The notes under the pieces: generated by a model
The model's database searches: none
Told to the model about the DNA's origin: nothing
What the model saw: only the letters and a program-made list of their open reading frames with translations
Translations under genes and position numbers: made by a program
Part shown: positions 10,501 through 23,036 of the stretch, piece after piece
Numbering within the stretch: position 1 is the first letter of the stretch
Layout: each line of letters begins with the position of its first letter
Origin: Marthasterias glacialis
Taxonomy: Eukaryota; Echinodermata; Asteroidea; Forcipulatida; Asteriidae
Direction: 5' to 3'
Assembly (NCBI GenBank): GCA_911728455.2
Contig: OU452231.1
Span: 11,280,078-11,344,077 of the forward strand
Length of the DNA stretch: 64,000 nt

Positions 10501-12440
10501 AAACATACCATGTGCAGGCTTTCAGGTATTGCAGCAATGATCTCTTGCTCCAGTTTTATCTACTAAACATCTGACTCACTAGAATTGGGGATGACTAAAA
10601 ATTAACGACATTGACCATAGATCGAGCCTTTTTAATTCTGCTTCAGTGGTTCTGTTCATGATACTGCGTATGTATTTAACCACGACTTGGGCAGATGCCT
10701 GTTTTGTTCTGGAGGTCCAAGGACATATGATGAAAGAATGCACCAGTACATTATTTATATCAATAATAATACTATATTACAAACAAGGAGTTGCAATTAC
10801 ACTATGAACTACATACTGTTTTATGTACATATGCTACAAAGCAGTTTTAGGAGTTAGATTAAAGATGGCCAGTCAATATTTTTCTCATTTCCAGAGTAAA
10901 GACAGAGTTTGGAGTGGGTATGAAATAAATGTTGATACCTCTTTGAAAATATGGTGCTGTGCATGCAGTGACATTGGTTATACATACACAATGTCTCCAG
11001 GATGATATACTGCCTTCAACTTTGTAAATTTTGCAAAAAAGAGCATGGAATACAAGGCTTTGTTTGTATGGTGTTTTTCAGTTTTCTATGGCACCAATAT
11101 GATAGAAAAAAGAGGCAATTAGCTAATCAACTGAAAAGTTGCATGCACTTGCAATGCACAACAATCTCGTGATGGCATCTGGGGACAAGTATAACTGAAG
11201 CATTCTAGAACATTTTCTGTTTTTTAGAGCTTTCTCTTGGAAAATATTTGTCTTTATCCTTTTCCACTGTGGTCAAGTCGGCCAAAGGCACACCATTGAG
11301 TCAGGGGGAACATACATAAATCTGCAAGTTTGAGCTCCTGTGCCATTACAAAATTTCAATGAGCTTACAAATTTGAAAGTCAGCTTTGAAATTCTGTATG
11401 CAGTTATTGTTTCTTTAAATGTTTATTAGCAATTTCTAAGTATTAATTTACATCTCAAAATGCATGGCTTTACAGATATTGAATTCAGGGCACTGCTAAT
11501 AAAAAGACAAACATTAAACACCAGGTTTGGATTTTTTGTATAACTGTGCAAACCACTTCATAATCCTTCCTGGAAAGACCACTTTACTTACCACATGGCA
11601 GTTAATTCCTATTCTCTAAAGTTATATTAGCAGCAAACGGATTATCAATGAATAGGACAATTTGTTTTGCACTCCTCTCGACTCAGAAAAATGACTTGAA
11701 ACGCACAAGTTTCAGAACTGAATACAAAGCCTGTTGTTCAGAGACATTGCCAAAACCAACAAATCTGAACACAATATGCTAGCACCATAGAGCTATGCTA
11801 GCTGTGACAGGAAAGGGGAAAGAATAAAAAAGTAAATAAAAAAGGGAGAAAGAAGGAAAAAAGTATTTTTTCCCCTAAAAATTCTCCTTGATTCTTGTGA
11901 AATGTGATGGTTGAACTTGTAATAGAACTCTCCCAGTTCAATCACACAGTGATGCAGACATGTTGGAGTTCCAGTGTTACCAGTAACCAGAGGAACCGAA
12001 TATGAAAAGTGTGCCCTTGCTTGACCCCCACCAGACCCCACCGGCCAAACTAGTCATGGGAGTGTTTTAATTCCCCTGTAGTCTACCAGAGGAGACAGGT
12101 ATTCACCCTGGGTTAATTATAAGTACCAAGAGAGGTGAAGTGTGGAGTCAAGAACTTTTGGGGTTCATGTGTTGGTAGTTTAGTTGATTTAATTGAAGGG
12201 GACAGGAAGGTTCAACTTGACAACTTCCTCACCACCAGAGATTTCCATGTGTATTGAAATGCCTAAGACCCACTAATTATGTATGCAAATTATTTTAAAG
12301 TAAACACAAGGGTCATGGATTGTAATTCTTCCAAATATTCTAGTCTATGGTAACTCAACACCCTGTATGCATGCCCAATAAGCTTTAGTTGGCATAGCAG
12401 GGCAAAATCCCCAAAATGTCAGACAACTTTTAGTATAATT
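7577..12440. other. 5' flank or 5' intron of LZTS; no gene seen
   Basis: Nothing here has coding character: reading frames are short and lack recognisable motifs or exon signals. Contents noted: a stretch around 10150-10360 built from degenerate AAACTTGAAA-type words on both strands, and a copy of a dispersed repeat (TTTTTCAGTTTTCTATGGCAC ... GTTGCATGC) at about 11040-11160. Since the acceptor before the LZTS ATG implies an untranslated upstream exon, this stretch is probably intronic. Confidence 0.45.
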
Positions 12441-12990
12441 AATGAGGATTTGGGAAAGTTAGGTTATTAACCAGCTGGCGCCGGATGACGTGTAGCCCCA
12501 AATAATAGGTTTTGAGCCAGCAAACAGGCGACGTTTAAATTCGCCATTGTGTTAAATCAGAATACCAGAACAAAGGTCGCCCAGAAATTCCACTGCTGAG
12601 CGTGCACAGAGCACTCTCACACTGTGTTACTCTTCGTTACACCCACACAAACAGGACAGATGGTGCTGAATGTTTTGCCAATTTTTGGCTATTGTGCTGG
12701 CCTAATTGTGTAATCCCCGATTCCAGACCTTAGTCCCTTTGATCCAAGAAGAGTATAAGACATAGAGGGGCTTCCACCATTGTTCTTTTATTGTGTTTTG
12801 GCTCAATGGAGATACGTCAGAGTGAACCACAGATCCAGCCTTGGTTCCGGGTTTAGTACCAATCCTTGGCCGTCCCTATCGGCCGAGGTTTTGCACTTCA
12901 CAGTGCATGTACTTCTTTGACATTTTCTTGATGGAGAAAACAAAATTACTGGTGCAATAAAGAGACTCTTTGTTATCTTGGTTTTATCAA
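12441..12990. other. Promoter- or LTR-like block (uncertain)
   Basis: This block is less AT-rich than its surroundings. On the plus strand it carries TGACGT (about 12487), a TATA-like GTATAAGA (12753-12760) and a canonical AATAAA (12956-12961) about 200 bases further. That order would fit the U3-R-U5 layout of a solo LTR, but no second LTR, clear TG...CA ends or retroelement protein was found. It could equally be a chance arrangement. Confidence 0.2.
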
Positions 12991-13498
12991 GTCAAGGTTT
13001 GTTTGTGCCAGTGGTACTCTAAACAAAAAATTATTCTGGCAATCCGAGAAAATAAACCTGTCAGGGTGGACGAAAAAAAATTACTTAAAGTGTTACTTAA
13101 AGTGCATTTTCAAAATGTCCCTTCCAAATTACTTGAAGGAAATTTAGTTCTTTTCCCTCTTATGTTTTTTATCAGAAACCGAAAGCACAGAGATTACAGA
13201 TCAAAAGGAGGACAAATGTATTCAATTTTACTTGCGTTTTGTTTTTTAGTTGGACACCTACACAGTCAACAATTACCATCACAACAGACGCATTCATACA
13301 AGAGGAAACTGCCATTGCACACGAAACTGTAAAAAATGTTATTCAGCCTTCAATAAAAAAGGAATGGAAACAAAAAGAGGAAATCAACTGAAAAAGTTGC
13401 ATGCCCGCATTAAAGTATTCCGTGGTACATATTTTTTCTTCTTCTATGCCAAAACGAAAAAAAAACCATCTGAACTTTTTTCTCTTGCCTGGATACAC

Positions 13499-13662
13499 CA
13501 GGCCTGGAAATACATACAGAGGCCACAGAGTCCATAGCCTCTGTTGCCCTGGTATTGGCCTTGGTGCCCCTTCAACAATTTCCGATAGACTTTAAGATTT
13601 TCCAATGGAAGTGTCTTTTGCAAAATGACCTTGCCCTTTCAAAGATGAAATTCAAGGCCTAA
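13499..13662. mobile_element. Second copy of the CAGGCCTGGAATT MITE
   Basis: It starts CAGGCCTGGAAATACAT, ends near GAAATTCAAGGCCTAA, and carries the same internal blocks (GTTGCCCTGG, GGAAGTGTCTTTTGCAAAAT, CCTTGCCCTTTCAAAG) as 6702-6833 in opposite orientation. It is non-coding. Confidence 0.65.
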
Positions 13663-13814
13663 TACATCAGTGCAATAAGCATGAACCATGCACATTTTCT
13701 TGTATATTTTTCATGGTTTTTATGATGTTACTTGCAAACTTTTGAACCTTAACTTCCCTGAATGATTTGCGAAGATCCTTCCTTGCTCTAAAAGAAAAAT
13801 CTGATTCCTAACTC

Positions 13815-14045
13815 AATACCTAAACTGTTGGATTATGGTGTATGCCTGATCCCATGTTAAGCATGATCAGTTGGTTTACTAGCGCAGTCCTCAGTCTTCA
13901 CCATTCAGTAACTCAGCACCAAAACTGTTGGACTCTGATTATGGTGGTATGCCTGATCTCATGCTAAGCATGATCAGTTTACTAGTGCAGTCCACAGTCA
14001 AACCATGGAAAACAAAATCAAACAGAACCAAACAAAACTTGCAGT
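13815..14045. repeat. Dispersed repeat, two tandem partial copies
   Basis: The block with AACTCAGCACCAAAACTGTT, GACTCTGATTATGGT, GCATGATCAGTTTACTAG and GCAGTCC occurs here almost twice in a row. It recurs in reverse orientation at about 20690-20830 and 31050-31210. Its tail (AATCAAACAGAACCAAACAA ... TTGGATTT) also reappears near 52260-52305. The class of element is unknown. Confidence 0.55.
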
Positions 14046-14506
14046 TGGATTTGGAAAGGTCTGGGGTGTTTAGGGTTACATGAGTCACAGGGGTCGCTGT
14101 CTTCATTACCCTTCAGTCAACAACTCAACATGAAGATAATGAAAAGAGTCAACAACAATCCAAGCTTATTGTCACCACTTGTAAAAAACATCAAAGTGAG
14201 CCAGAACAACAGGGGACAGGACAAAACAACAAACAAACAACCGGTATTAAAACACAGCCACAAATAAGTAAGGAAAAATTAATTGCGATATTAGTCACCG
14301 GTTACTGACCTCTAAAATGTACTGAAACAAGCATGACAATTGATGTATGCACAAAGCAGACTGAGACTATGACACATCGGGGTTTAAATTTTATGGTGCG
14401 TGAACATAACATATACAGGTATACAGTGGTTTTTTACCACAAACCCTTTTTGTTCTTGTCATCCACTTTACAGAGAAAACTTCAGAGGAGTTTATATGTT
14501 GTCATG

Positions 14507-14819
14507 TGCCTGATAAAAGGACGTAACGACAAGTTACCGGTAGGGCGTAAGGAAATTATGTGAAATTTTGTTTCACGAAAACTGAGCGGGAAAGTTTGAT
14601 CAACTTTTTTGCCATTCAAAAGTTATTATAGGAAGGTTAAGTTTTGCATGGGAATGGGAAAACATGTCTTTGTGTTATTTCTTGCAACAAAAGTGTAAAA
14701 ATAATGCCACATTTTTCATGTCAGAGGCCATTTTATTGGTTGCGTCCTTTTACGAAATGAACACATGTACTTTATTTGCCTGGTAGAAGGGCGTAATGTC
14801 TTACGCCTTTTACTGGGCA
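14507..14819. mobile_element. Probable MITE with TGCC-GTAAAAGG-CGTAA ends
   Basis: The left end TGCCTGATAAAAGGACGTAA is mirrored imperfectly by TTACGCCTTTTACTGGGCA at the right. The right end is itself a hairpin (GCCTGGTAGAAGGGCGTAA against TTACGCCTTTTACTGGGC). The 313-base segment has no coding capacity. Confidence 0.45.
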
Positions 14820-16376
14820 AACAATGATGTACAACCAACAGTAATATCCAAGGAGTCTTTCTTATTTTTCTTGCATTTTATTAATTTTTGGCACCTACAC
14901 GTAATTTACCTTTTTTTGCACTCAATGTTTCTGAGTACACGTTTTATTCATGAGAATGTTTCCTGTGGTTCGGCACATGTGTGTGTTTGAATACATTTAT
15001 TAAGTCCTCATCACAGAGCTACACATTGACCCCTTTCACCGCTGTCACATGCGATACTGTCTGCACGCTCGCCATTATGAAAGTCAAATTGCACGTAAAA
15101 ATTATGGTAAGTATGTAAATGCTGCATCACCTAAAATGCGCACTACACTGTATAACACACAGAGACATTGACTCCCAAAATGGCACAACCAAGATTATTT
15201 CGATGATGACATAGGTGGATTTGGTCAATATTGACCAGCGTGTTAAAAACTTGCCCTGCCTTTTCAAAGCCATTGGGTTGCATCCTTGTTAGTGTACAAA
15301 GTTTGAAATTTTGTACGGGTGTTGTACGACTCGTTTCAAACCACCAGTGTTTTTATTCTTTTCCGTGAATTGTAGAATCTATAAATTGAATGCATATTGG
15401 CATAATCAGTCAATCCGCTTACTGTTACGTGTGTTAACATGAAGCTAAAAAGTTTCAGGAAAAACAATTGTTTTCCTTAGTCATGCCCATGTCTAAAACT
15501 AAGTTTGCGCCCAGGAGTCTTAAAAAATATGTCGCGTGGAACAAAACGTTAGCACTAGTGCTCTAGTAAATATAAAGTAGCTCTTTGGTCCTCACTTATT
15601 TGATTTTAACATGGCTTTTATTACGAGTTTTGAAGAGAAAGAAAAGCTTTTGTGTTATCCACTTTTGAAACTTTTTTTGGTCTTCTGCTACTTGTTCATC
15701 AGAAGGTTTGGAATCGATGTAATAAAATGTATACATACTTCCTGTCAAAATGTTTTAAAAACTCTTAGTCACTCATGTATTCATTTCTGTTTTGTTTGCA
15801 CCTGCAATCCTTTTAAAAGTTGTTTTTTTTCTTGTTCAGCAAGGCTTTCAATAAAGGAATTTCAAAAAATACAAACAAAATTGTACCTTGTCTGTAAAAC
15901 ATACTGACAAAACTGTTCAAATCAGAGCACAATGTCAACCGAAAACCTTCCACTCAAACGTATTTCTCCCTTGCTTGTGAAAATGTTTACTGCTGACAGA
16001 TCTTGACACATGGTGCAAACCATCTGCTAGGCACACGTTGTTAAGATAAACTCCTTTGAATAAATGTGACGACTGTGAAGAATTACGGACATAACATGCC
16101 ATGAAAACTAGCCTCAGAATCAAAATTCAGTTTAGATCAGTTCACGGTTCAGTTAGAGCTTGGATCCTGGCAAATTATATCCATTAAGTAGAAAATATCA
16201 CTTATAAGAAACTCGTTGCTTAGCAATTTCATGGCACTGCTAACCATATAATTCTGAGCTTGCAGCACTTCATAAAACCTGTGAATTTATCGTCCAAAAG
16301 TGCAGAATTCTGTGATGCATAACACTGCTACGTAAGCAGGCTCACGAACAAATTTTAAAAAGCTACTTAGCCCTGC
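14820..16376. other. Non-coding stretch, no gene seen
   Basis: AT-rich sequence with short chance reading frames only. The part from about 16200 to 16376 resembles a worn copy of the CCAATTTCATA-GCTGCTT MITE. Nothing else was recognised. Confidence 0.4.
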
Positions 16377-16644
16377 TTAGCCCTTTTCACACTAAGCGAG
16401 TTTCTCAAAAAAATCCTGGGAAAACTTTGGTTGACCTTTTCACACCTCAACTCCTGGAAAACAGCCAAGTTTGCTTGAGAGTAGGGTAAAGCAAGATAAA
16501 TCCCTGGGGTAAGCGTACTGAGTAATCATTTTCCCCAGGATAATTGCATGAAAGTGTGAACTGTGAAATGGACATGGAATGCAGTAGAGTTAACATTCCC
16601 GGGGAATTTCCTGGGAAATGGTTTGGTAGTGTGAAAAGGGCTAA
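16377..16644. mobile_element. MITE with 18-bp perfect TIRs, TTAGCCCTTTTCACACTA
   Basis: The left end TTAGCCCTTTTCACACTA is a perfect reverse complement of the right end TAGTGTGAAAAGGGCTAA. The TTA/TAA at the outer edge may be part of a TWA target duplication. The interior contains further TTTTCACAC and CCTGGGAAA words. Relatives are at 17818-18122 and 40316-40480, with a more distant one at 45513-45932. It is non-coding. Confidence 0.8.
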
Positions 16645-17817
16645 ACAATTGGCCATGCACAGAAAAGTCCTGCTTATGTTACCAGCCGAAATACTGCACA
16701 ATGTACTGACCGGTTCCCTACTGATTTTAGCTTGGCACAAAAAAAAATGTTAAGCAATACATTCTGCAAAGCAGTTTCATTAAGTTTGACCGAGTTTGAG
16801 GCAACACCAATGCACATTGGCTAGGGGACCCATTTTCTGTGCAGCATCTAGGTATAAACAGCAAATAGTTTTTTTAGCTGCTCTCTCAAAATTGGCCCCA
16901 TCCAGCCCCAAGGTAATAAAAAGGAGAGCAACTTCATAAGAATGCGTCACGATAGTGCAATGCTCCTAAAATAGTACAGGTTACCGGCAATAATAAGGCT
17001 AAATTATCAATTTAGAATGATGATTCCGTGCTAGTTCTTGGAAGACTAGCTGGAGACCCTGCACATCACAGTTCATTGATGGTTTAAATTATGACGCCAG
17101 ACTACACACAATCAGATTTCTTACTACTACAGACTTATAAACGTGTACCAGCCGGTCATGGAGGCAGTTAATTAAATAAATGTTCAACCTTTAAAACTCA
17201 CTATATGAATGGATGCTTATAAAATGAGGGTAGATGCACTTTTCTGAATTTTAACCATGTACATGAAGTTGGGCCTACACTCACATGAACCATCACAAAT
17301 AATGCATTGCCAAGTGTTTTTATCAGATAATATTTTTGTGGCAAATCCCCCGAAATACTGTATTAAGTTTAAGAAAAACCAATCCAGTTTTCCATGGTTG
17401 GTGAATTTTTGCATGACCAGCTGGAGGAAATTGGCTACAGTTCAGCAAACTGTGAAATTCACTCACGATGTACATGTACCAATGAGTTACACACAAAGCA
17501 AACACTTTTTTATGGACATAAATTTGCACTTTTCCACACTGTTATTCACTTGAAACTCATACTGCATGGAATTTTCACGATCATAAAACAACTAACTACA
17601 GGCATTTACATGCATCATCATAAACAGGTACGTTTCCCCGAGAGGTAATTGTACTTTACCAAAAGTGCACAAAATCAATTCGTTCATGCATGTCTAATAA
17701 AACCTTTACAAATATTGAAACTAAAAGAAAAACAACTCTAATGCACAAATAAAAGGTGAACAAGTCAAAAGAAAATATTGATTTTAAGTAATTACTTTAA
17801 ATTTACAATGTCAGCCA
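16645..17817. other. Non-coding stretch, no gene seen
   Basis: AT-rich DNA with overlapping short frames on both strands and no coding signature, splice pattern or repeat that I recognise. Confidence 0.4.
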
Positions 17818-18122
17818 GAAGCTCTTTTCACATTACACAGCCAATTCCCCGAAACTAAAACCCAGGAAATTCCTGGGGATTTTTTACCCCACCGCCATCT
17901 CCTGTTGTTTCACTCTCAATGCAATTTACCTGCCAGGAAGAATGAACTCTCAGTGCGCTAACCCCGGGGTCATCTCGCTTAACCCTACTCCCCAGTAGGT
18001 AACCATTTCTTGGGAATGGCTATTTCCCAGGAGTTTGCCAGGGTAAGCTATTCAAGTGTGAAAAGGTTAACAAAACTTTCCTGGGAATTTCCAGGGAACT
18101 TTGTCTAGTGTGAAAGAGGCTA
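17818..18122. mobile_element. Second TTTTCACAC-family MITE
   Basis: The left end AGAAGCTCTTTTCACATTAC pairs with the right end CTAGTGTGAAAGAGGCTAG. Inside are GGAATTTCC-type palindromes and a second AGTGTGAAAAGG word at about 18055. It shares GGGTAAG and CCCTGGG-type blocks with 16377-16644. Confidence 0.7.
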
Positions 18123-19498
18123 GAGAGGAAATCAACTGAAAAAGGGTCATAATACAAATAAATCAAGTCATCTCGTCAAAAATTGTGATATACATGTACA
18201 CTTGATCACAGACAGACACCCTGTGAGTTTGAAATCTATGAGTCAATTTGTAATTATTTTCCAAAATTTCTTCATCAAATTGTGAGAAACATTTAAAGAT
18301 TACCTATGAATTATATGCGACCTTTGGCCCCACTCCTTAAACAAATTTTTGCAAAACAAGAATTCTGCGCAAACCACTGCGCAAATTTCAATAAAAGGTG
18401 ATTTCGCTGTAACTTAAGCAAAGGGAATGTCAAGACTCTCTCACAATAACAATTTCATGGATTTCTGATTTGTCAAAGAAATTCTACATAATTATATTTA
18501 TACAGTTCAGACATGCAAATTGTGTCATTGCACACAAAAAACAACAGGAAATTACCAAGCCCAGTTAACTTCATGCCACTATTTATTTTTCAAGAAAAAA
18601 GGGGAAATCAGCTGATCAGCAGAAATGTAGCAAGCTTGATAGTACTGTACACTGTATGAGCACTTTATACTACAATTTGCAATGATGGTCCTGGCTAATA
18701 CAAGCCCCAGCAAACCCCTGATAAAGATAAACTAGTGTTGTCGTTTTTGCATAATGACAGTTCTCTTCCCTGTGTTTTGACAAAAATACCATACAAAGAC
18801 AGCCATAACCCAATCAAAGGAAGCTCCTTTCATTCACATCATAGACAGTACATTGTCAAACACATCCAAGACAATGCAACTGACCTTGATACACTGTGCT
18901 GCTGTTTCTATACAATCCATTTAATTAAGAACATCATTAGTGCATGCCTTGTACATGTAGTGTACCGGTTCTTTGGGAACAAAATTAGTTTCAATGGTAC
19001 AAATGTTTGGAATTGAACCGTACACACAGATCCTTGTCATTTGATTGAAGTGGAACACGTGTCATGTGTCATCCTTTATTTTACCATGGATGATGTACAA
19101 ATGTATTGCTGCAACACTGGACTGTCCAATATGGATAATTATTGGACGGTAAATATTATCACACCCCATGTACTGTGCTGTTATAACTCTGCGTACTGTA
19201 CTATTTTAAGCTGTGCGTCAAGTTTGCTTGAAAATACTCGTTATAACATGCACTCGAGGAATACAGAAAAATACAGCACGTTCAGCACGTTTGTGCCAAA
19301 GTTTGGTGTCTACATGGAGTCGTCCACATTGTTTAGAAGTTTTTGAAAGAATTTTCAGAGTGTGGGGTGGACGAGGAACCGTGTCTATTTTGTGTTTATT
19401 GTGAAAAAAAAATAATCAAATAACAAGGATCTATGTGTGGGTTATAAACGAATATTGAATGCATTTCGTTCTTACTATGTGGCAGAATATCATTACTC
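18123..19498. other. Non-coding stretch, no gene seen
   Basis: AT-rich sequence. The words GAGGAAATCAACTGAAAAAG at 18124 and GGGGAAATCAGCTGATCAGC at 18601 are fragments of a dispersed repeat also seen at 11040, 23865, 45450 and 48440. Confidence 0.4.
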
Positions 19499-19564
19499 GG
19501 TGAAATCTTGCTTTTCCATTTCACGAGGCGAAACCAAGTGAAATGGAATATTCAAGATTTCACC
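19499..19564. repeat. Fold-back repeat GGTGAAATCTTG ... CAAGATTTCACC
   Basis: Arms of about 12 bases, plus a second nested pair (TTCCATTTCAC against GTGAAATGGAA), give a 66-base hairpin. It is probably a short fold-back MITE or the end of one. Confidence 0.7.
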
Positions 19565-21420
19565 TCATGATTATATTTATCTTCAGCGACAATGCACTCA
19601 TATGTATCCAATATTTGTATATATTATGTTCTGCAAAATTATGAATGTATTGGCTTTGAAGTTCTGGAGGTCAAAAGAGAAGAAGTATTGCTCTAAAAAG
19701 TCTGTCAATCCCCATTCTGATGAATCACATGTAATTTTAATAAATTTTTTGAATATGTTGATGACTACTTCAACTTTTTAAACACAGTATTATGTTGTGA
19801 CAATTGTGGAAAATACACGACATGTACCACAACCAGGAATGAAAGAGCTTTGTATTGTAGTATGCAAAGAGTAACCCAAGGTTGGAAATGTGTCATTATT
19901 TATTTTGAAAAACAAAGAAAAAACTATCCATGCATAGGATGTTAATGGTCAGGATGATTCCATATAGACTGTGATGTCCTTGCTCTATACTGTAACCTCA
20001 TCACCCTCATGACACATTCTTCAACACTTACTCATAAAATTTCATACAGCCTTCCTGGTATCCTTAAGAAAGTAAACTAAAGTCATCTCATAAAAAACCA
20101 ATTGACACCTCTCCCCACCACCCATTCCTCCAAGGGGTGATAGACCAGGTGGCAAGGGGGAGCAAAGTCACACCAGGATGCCCCTCTGGACACGCCTGGT
20201 CGGGCTTGGCTGGAGCGGGCGTATTAACTCACTAAATAATGCACACTTTATCGCCCAGTGTCCCATAACAAAGAAACACACGCCGGGCACGCTTCATTCA
20301 ACTACAAGTAAAGCACGCCAACGTGTTACAATTCCTGGCAAATATGTCGTTATACCAGGGCAAATGTTTCCTGACTTGCCGCCGTCACCCTGTCATATTT
20401 AACTAGAGTTTCCGTTTCAGTAAACTGGACGATTGGCAATTTAACGCCAAGTTGACTTAAAAGGGAAGAGTCCATGAAAAAGCCATCTGGCATCAATACT
20501 AAATGGTCAAATTGAGTACTTACTAGGATGAGTACAAGGATATTCATGACAAGAAATATACATTAGAGTTTCTTTCTTGAGAAAAGTTCATTTTACAGTA
20601 GGTAATTCAGACAGTGGTTATTTTGTTAATTGAATTAGCATTCTCCCTTAACCATAACAGTCCCTATTCCATTAAACTCTAACAGCAGGTTTTGTTGGAC
20701 TGTGTTGGATTGGGTATTGCAGGAGTAAACTGATCATGCTTTACATGGGTTCAGGCATACTACCATAATCAGAGTACCACAGTTTGGGTTTTGAGTTACA
20801 ATATGGTGTTGGAATTTGTTAGAATGGGGACGGATCCTAGTACATCACTCTGTGGAGAAAGTCAAAATAGTGCTACATAGGCCAATAAAAGAAAGTGTAA
20901 TCCTAGCACGGTCCCCAAACAATTAAATAGGCCCTATTTTGGAACTGCATATTGGCAGGGCCGATTAAATAAACCATACAGTACATTGTATTTATAATGC
21001 ATTTGTATGGGTTAGAGAACACCACACCACGTGACCTAAAAATGACCTTTGTGGAAATTCAAGTTGTGACTCAAAAAAGTACGTTAAGTCAGCTTTCAAC
21101 TTGTGTATGCTTTGACTGCACTCTTTGTCCCAAGAATTTTTGTTTGAAACCCTTCGCCTTGGCAAATGCAGTCCATAAAGGACTGTAGGTAAAAGACTAC
21201 ATGTACCCGATGTACACTGTGCCACCAACTTCCCCATCAAATACACTGCTGATGAACATGTTCCAACTTAACCCTTACCCCCTAGTTTGGCTAGAGACCC
21301 TCCTTAATCCTCCACTCTAGGGTTACTGAACACCAACACTTTTGGACTTGGACAAGATTGGTAAGCCTGGCCCAGTGATAAGTAGTGGTTATATGGGCCT
21401 TCAATCTGAAATCTTCCCAA
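19565..21420. other. Non-coding stretch, no gene seen
   Basis: No exon-like pattern was identified. A CpG-richer patch at about 20150-20405 is open for 74 codons but shows no recognisable protein. A copy of the dispersed repeat described at 13815-14045 lies in reverse orientation at about 20690-20830. Confidence 0.4.
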
Positions 21421-21715
21421 CAGGTCCAAAACCAGAAGACTTTTAAAGCATGTACAATGTAGACAATATTAATAAGTGTCAAAGACCAGTTTCCATACTT
21501 TGTTTGAACCAACATACATGAAATAACAAACCTGTGAAAGGTTTAAGCTCAATCGGTCATCACAGTCACAAGAAAATAGTGGGACAGAAACCTTTTATGT
21601 TTTTGCTGTTTTCAAACATCGAGATCACAACTAATTAATTGTTTTATTCATTTCTCCAAAAACTGTAGCATTTCAAGCAACAATATTTCTGGGAAGTTTT
21701 CCACCATGATCATCT
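21421..21715. repeat. Copy of an 'AACAAACCTGTGAAAGG' interspersed repeat
   Basis: The blocks AAAGACCAGTTTCCATACTT, AACAAACCTGTGAAAGGTTT, CTCAATCGGTCATCACAGTC and TCATTTCTCCAAAAACTGTA recur in order, with substitutions, at about 38090-38360. I associate this family with sea-star genomes from memory. It is non-coding. Confidence 0.7.
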
Positions 21716-22921
21716 TAAATACATATATACCATGTCGGTTATGTGCAAATTTGTTAACTTTTATATTTTCACCCTTACCAATGTTGTGCACACCCATATA
21801 TGACCATATAACATATGACAAGCAGAGTATACTGTTTAAAATGTCTAAACCACACCTGCTCTTTTCAGAGCCACCACTCTTTCAAAAGAGATTTGTACAT
21901 GGTTGAACCATGGAGTTGTACCCGCAAGTTTACTAGATAATTAGTTATAGCAGACACTTTTTATCCTTTACACCATGTAAAGCTTCGAACATCATATAAA
22001 ATAATGTACGTACATGTGCATCACACACTCATGAGCATTTAAAAATAAAGGAGTATACCTACTGGTCAGAGCATTAACCAAGAACACCATCCACGAATCT
22101 TCAAATGAAATCCTGAGAATCAGATAAACCTTGGCTGCTTTCACATGGTCTCCGACGTTGATGAATAGATTCAACGTAAACCTTCATTAATCTTCCAGTT
22201 CCAACGTGCTCAACCCACTCCAGCTTCAACGGTGTGGAAAGGGGTAGGGAGTCCCTTCAACACTTCAACCAACACACCCTACCCAAAACTGTCCAGCTAT
22301 GAGCCATAACACAGACCTAAACATAGACAGCCACATCTGCAGAGCAAGTGATGACAATGACCACAGGCAGCTCAGATGTCCGGTCCTCACTGATCAGTCT
22401 GCAGAACAACACTGGCAGTGTTCACTGGAAAGTGCAAAGCATCCTATCCCAATTGGCAGGTCCTATATCTCCCCTCGGGCAGCAATTGGTTGGCTCAGTG
22501 TGTACCAGCATTGTACTGTAGTCACTTATTCCCTGCCACAAGGTCAACCTCTTATAAATCATACAGTGTGGCATCCTGCATTAAATAATACAATTACATA
22601 TCATGCATATAATATAGTAGTTCTTAGAACTTGACAAGGCACTGGTTTATCCTCTATGCATTATGCGCGACACTTACACTTGATGAAAATCAAACCATAA
22701 GAAATATACAAAATTGAGTGAACTTTTGGCCCTTTACAATTAGCTATCAATCATATTAAAGTTATTAATATAAGCGCATCATAGATTATGTACATATATA
22801 GGCCTCATGAATGGACTTAACAGAGGGGATGTAGAGATGAAAAAGATGACCCAAGATTATTCAGCATGGAGAAGTCCCATGTATTTATAAAATTAATCAT
22901 AACACATGGGCAGGACCTGCC
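21716..22921. other. Non-coding stretch, no gene seen
   Basis: AT-rich sequence with no feature I can support. Confidence 0.4.
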
Positions 22922-23036
22922 AATGGGAGACTTTTGAGACATTAGCGGGCACCCCAGTAAGCGGCCCTTTTCTTATTATGAGACCAATGAGGCCCGCTTA
23001 CTGGGGCGCCCGTTAACATTTCATAAGTCTCCCATT
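22922..23036. mobile_element. Fold-back MITE with ~45-bp arms
   Basis: It starts AATGGGAGACTTTTGAGACA and ends TTTCATAAGTCTCCCATT. The arms continue inward through CGGGCACCCCAGTAAGCGG and its complement CCGCTTACTGGGGCGCCCG. The total is 115 bases, almost entirely palindromic and non-coding. Confidence 0.8.

Noticed and set aside
20178-20402. 74-codon frame in a CpG-richer patch
   Set aside because: No domain, start context or splice signal supports it.
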